Origin: Planctomycetota bacterium
Lineage (GTDB): Bacteria > Planctomycetota > Phycisphaerae > Sedimentisphaerales > Anaerobacaceae
Length of the DNA: 41,876 nucleotides
NCBI GenBank assembly: GCA_019456145.1
Contig: VRUL01000041.1
Location: 1-41,876, forward strand
Direction of reading: 5' to 3'
Positions 40,862-41,876 of the stretch are shown here, one piece after another; within the stretch, counting starts at the first letter, position 1, and the number at the start of each line of letters is the position of its first letter. The notes below the pieces were generated by a model. The model saw nothing but the letters and a program-made list of their open reading frames with translations. It made no database searches and was not told the origin of the DNA. The position numbers and the translations under genes are program-made.

Positions 40862-40994
40862 CAAGAAAATGAGAAAAAAAGGACTTTTTTTGGCCGCAGA
40901 TTCTACATCTACGAACAATGAAAAACGAACTGACGACTACGAAATGTCAACTGAATATGAGGAAAATTTTCTAGCTAAAATCACAAAACGGTTT

Positions 40995-41876
40995 TCACTC
41001 AAGCTGCAATATGTTGTAAATAAATGTCTTAATTGGCTCAAGCCATCCCAAATAATATAAACATGTAAGCAGCGTTGCAAGAAACGCAATAATAGCTACG
41101 ATAACCTTCAATGCTCTCTTGACGACTCCTTTATTTTTCTTTTCTGTTTGCACTTGCTTATGAACTGACCCATATCCAATCTGCACATTCTCGGCTTGGA
41201 TCTCTCCTATCTTTATGTTGAGATTGGCTTTTTCCTCTTTAGCAGGCGTAGTATTCCGCCCCGTTTCTGCTGGCAGTTTATCAATATCAGTTTTTACACG
41301 CGTAAGAGTAAGCTTGATCTGTGTTTGCATGTCTTCGCTTCTATAATTATATCCCTCGACCAGTTCTCTATATTTGCACTCAACCCATTCTTCATCCTTA
41401 GACCAAATACCATCACTGATAGGTGGAGTTCTTGGGTTTTTTAACCTTTTGTCGTGTATGATAGTAAGCAGAACATAGTCGGCCTGTGGCGATTTCTCTT
41501 TGTCAAATGGTATGGATAAGCGCTTGGGGTAATCATCATCACTTAGCAAACCGAGGTGGGCTTTTGAAACATGGGCATAAGGCAACACTAACCGGTCTAC
41601 TGGGTGAACTGTTTTTTCTTTATCCTCTTTACATTCCCAGTCTGTTATTTCGTCATAAAAGGCTTTGGCCTGTTCCTTAAAGCGTTTCATTATCACTTCG
41701 TCACTAATCCATGTACTTACCTTTTCAGCCGTTTCCAGTAAAAAACCCCTCTGTCCTTGCTCATCCCTTTGACCTTCTCCTGCTGGCTTTCGGTTGTTTT
41801 TCATCATTGCAATTCGGCATAAATTCAGTTGCGTTCTAAACTCTAAAGCATATTCAATGATTTCCTGTCCGGTTGT
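40995..41876 (-). CDS. C-terminally membrane-anchored protein of unknown function, 5' end outside window
   Basis: The frame is open to the right edge and reads TTGQEIIEYALEFRTQLNLC before the first internal ATG at 41807, which has no ribosome site. The true start is therefore probably beyond the window. Visible residues form a soluble alpha/beta region (DEVIMKRFKEQAKAFYDEIT; VLPYAHVSKAHLGLLSDDDY; ADYVLLTIIHDKRLKNPRTP), then IKIGEIQAENVQIGYGSVHK, a strand-rich motif like those linking domains in bacterial conflict and NLR-type proteins. A single transmembrane helix (VIVAIIAFLATLLTCLYYLG) lies near the C-terminus. I do not recognise the family. A short plus-strand frame over its 3' end is not supported. 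Confidence 0.7.
   Translation of the reverse strand, partial: TTGQEIIEYALEFRTQLNLCRIAMMKNNRKPAGEGQRDEQGQRGFLLETAEKVSTWISDEVIMKRFKEQAKAFYDEITDWECKEDKEKTVHPVDRLVLPYAHVSKAHLGLLSDDDYPKRLSIPFDKEKSPQADYVLLTIIHDKRLKNPRTPPISDGIWSKDEEWVECKYRELVEGYNYRSEDMQTQIKLTLTRVKTDIDKLPAETGRNTTPAKEEKANLNIKIGEIQAENVQIGYGSVHKQVQTEKKNKGVVKRALKVIVAIIAFLATLLTCLYYLGWLEPIKTFIYNILQLE

Noticed and set aside
40869..41060. Plus-strand 63-codon frame
   Set aside because: It covers the upstream part of composite element B and then the antisense of the membrane protein gene; the first half is repeat-derived.
1..41876. CRISPR arrays, tRNA, rRNA, tmRNA or transposase genes
   Set aside because: No regularly spaced direct repeats, tRNA cloverleaf signatures, rRNA-like stretches or transposase motifs were recognised on reading both strands; a covariance search was not possible.

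Overview
The window looks like chromosome from a planctomycete of the Phycisphaerae / Sedimentisphaerales type. That placement rests on family content, not on a marker gene. The families are a DUF1549/DUF1553 - DUF1501 - PPC-domain trio, a Tat-exported sulfatase, an H-X9-DG pseudopilin, dockerin-like and PEP-CTERM C-termini, a 61-residue bacterial histone-fold protein, and intergenic DNA crowded with degenerate repeats. No rRNA, tRNA, CRISPR array or transposase was seen.

Layout. 1-3.2 kb: the 5' end of an exported beta-helix protein, a pseudopilin carrying an in-frame hairpin insertion, two small conserved proteins, and the histone-like gene with a strong terminator. 3.7-8.5 kb: a glycogen/alpha-glucan operon (GT4 synthase-like, GH57, debranching enzyme), followed by an NAD(P)-binding epimerase-like gene. 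9.5-15.9 kb (minus strand): trpE-G-D-F-B-A without trpC. It is preceded by a complete transcription attenuator whose leader peptide has three consecutive Trp codons and probably starts at the very 5' end of the mRNA. 15.9-20.7 kb (minus): a ribose-type sugar ABC transporter (permease, ATPase) with two tandem paralogous binding proteins, each with its own copy of the same promoter. 21.1-26.3 kb: DUF1549/1553, DUF1501 and PPC genes. 26.5-29.5 kb: kdsB, a lipoprotein and a divergent pyrG. 29.5-32.6 kb (minus): two lipoproteins (coiled coil; beta-propeller) and mtnP. 32.7-34.1 kb: two toxin-antitoxin modules (RelE/Phd-like and HicBA). 34.4-38.5 kb: a PEP-CTERM protein, a cyclase-fold-like protein and a frameshifted subtilase with a dockerin-like tail. 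38.7-41.9 kb (minus): a sulfatase and a membrane-anchored protein of unknown function cut by the window edge.

The most unusual signal is a composite element present twice in opposite orientation (about 36228-36836 plus, 40903-40201 minus), upstream of the subtilase and the sulfatase respectively. Each copy has the same promoter, with the predicted +1 on the A of a conserved AUGUUUGCCAG. Each then has a candidate structured RNA with two small hairpins at matching offsets; one keeps its AGCA loop while three of its five base pairs change in a compensatory way. A degenerate linker follows, then a 0.3-0.4 kb repeat that translates as an MQNxxNFRK-like phrase. The repeat in front of the sulfatase is open in the sulfatase frame and would mislead start-site calling.

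All statements come from reading the sequence by eye. Family names are from motif recognition without database searches, and identity estimates are visual.
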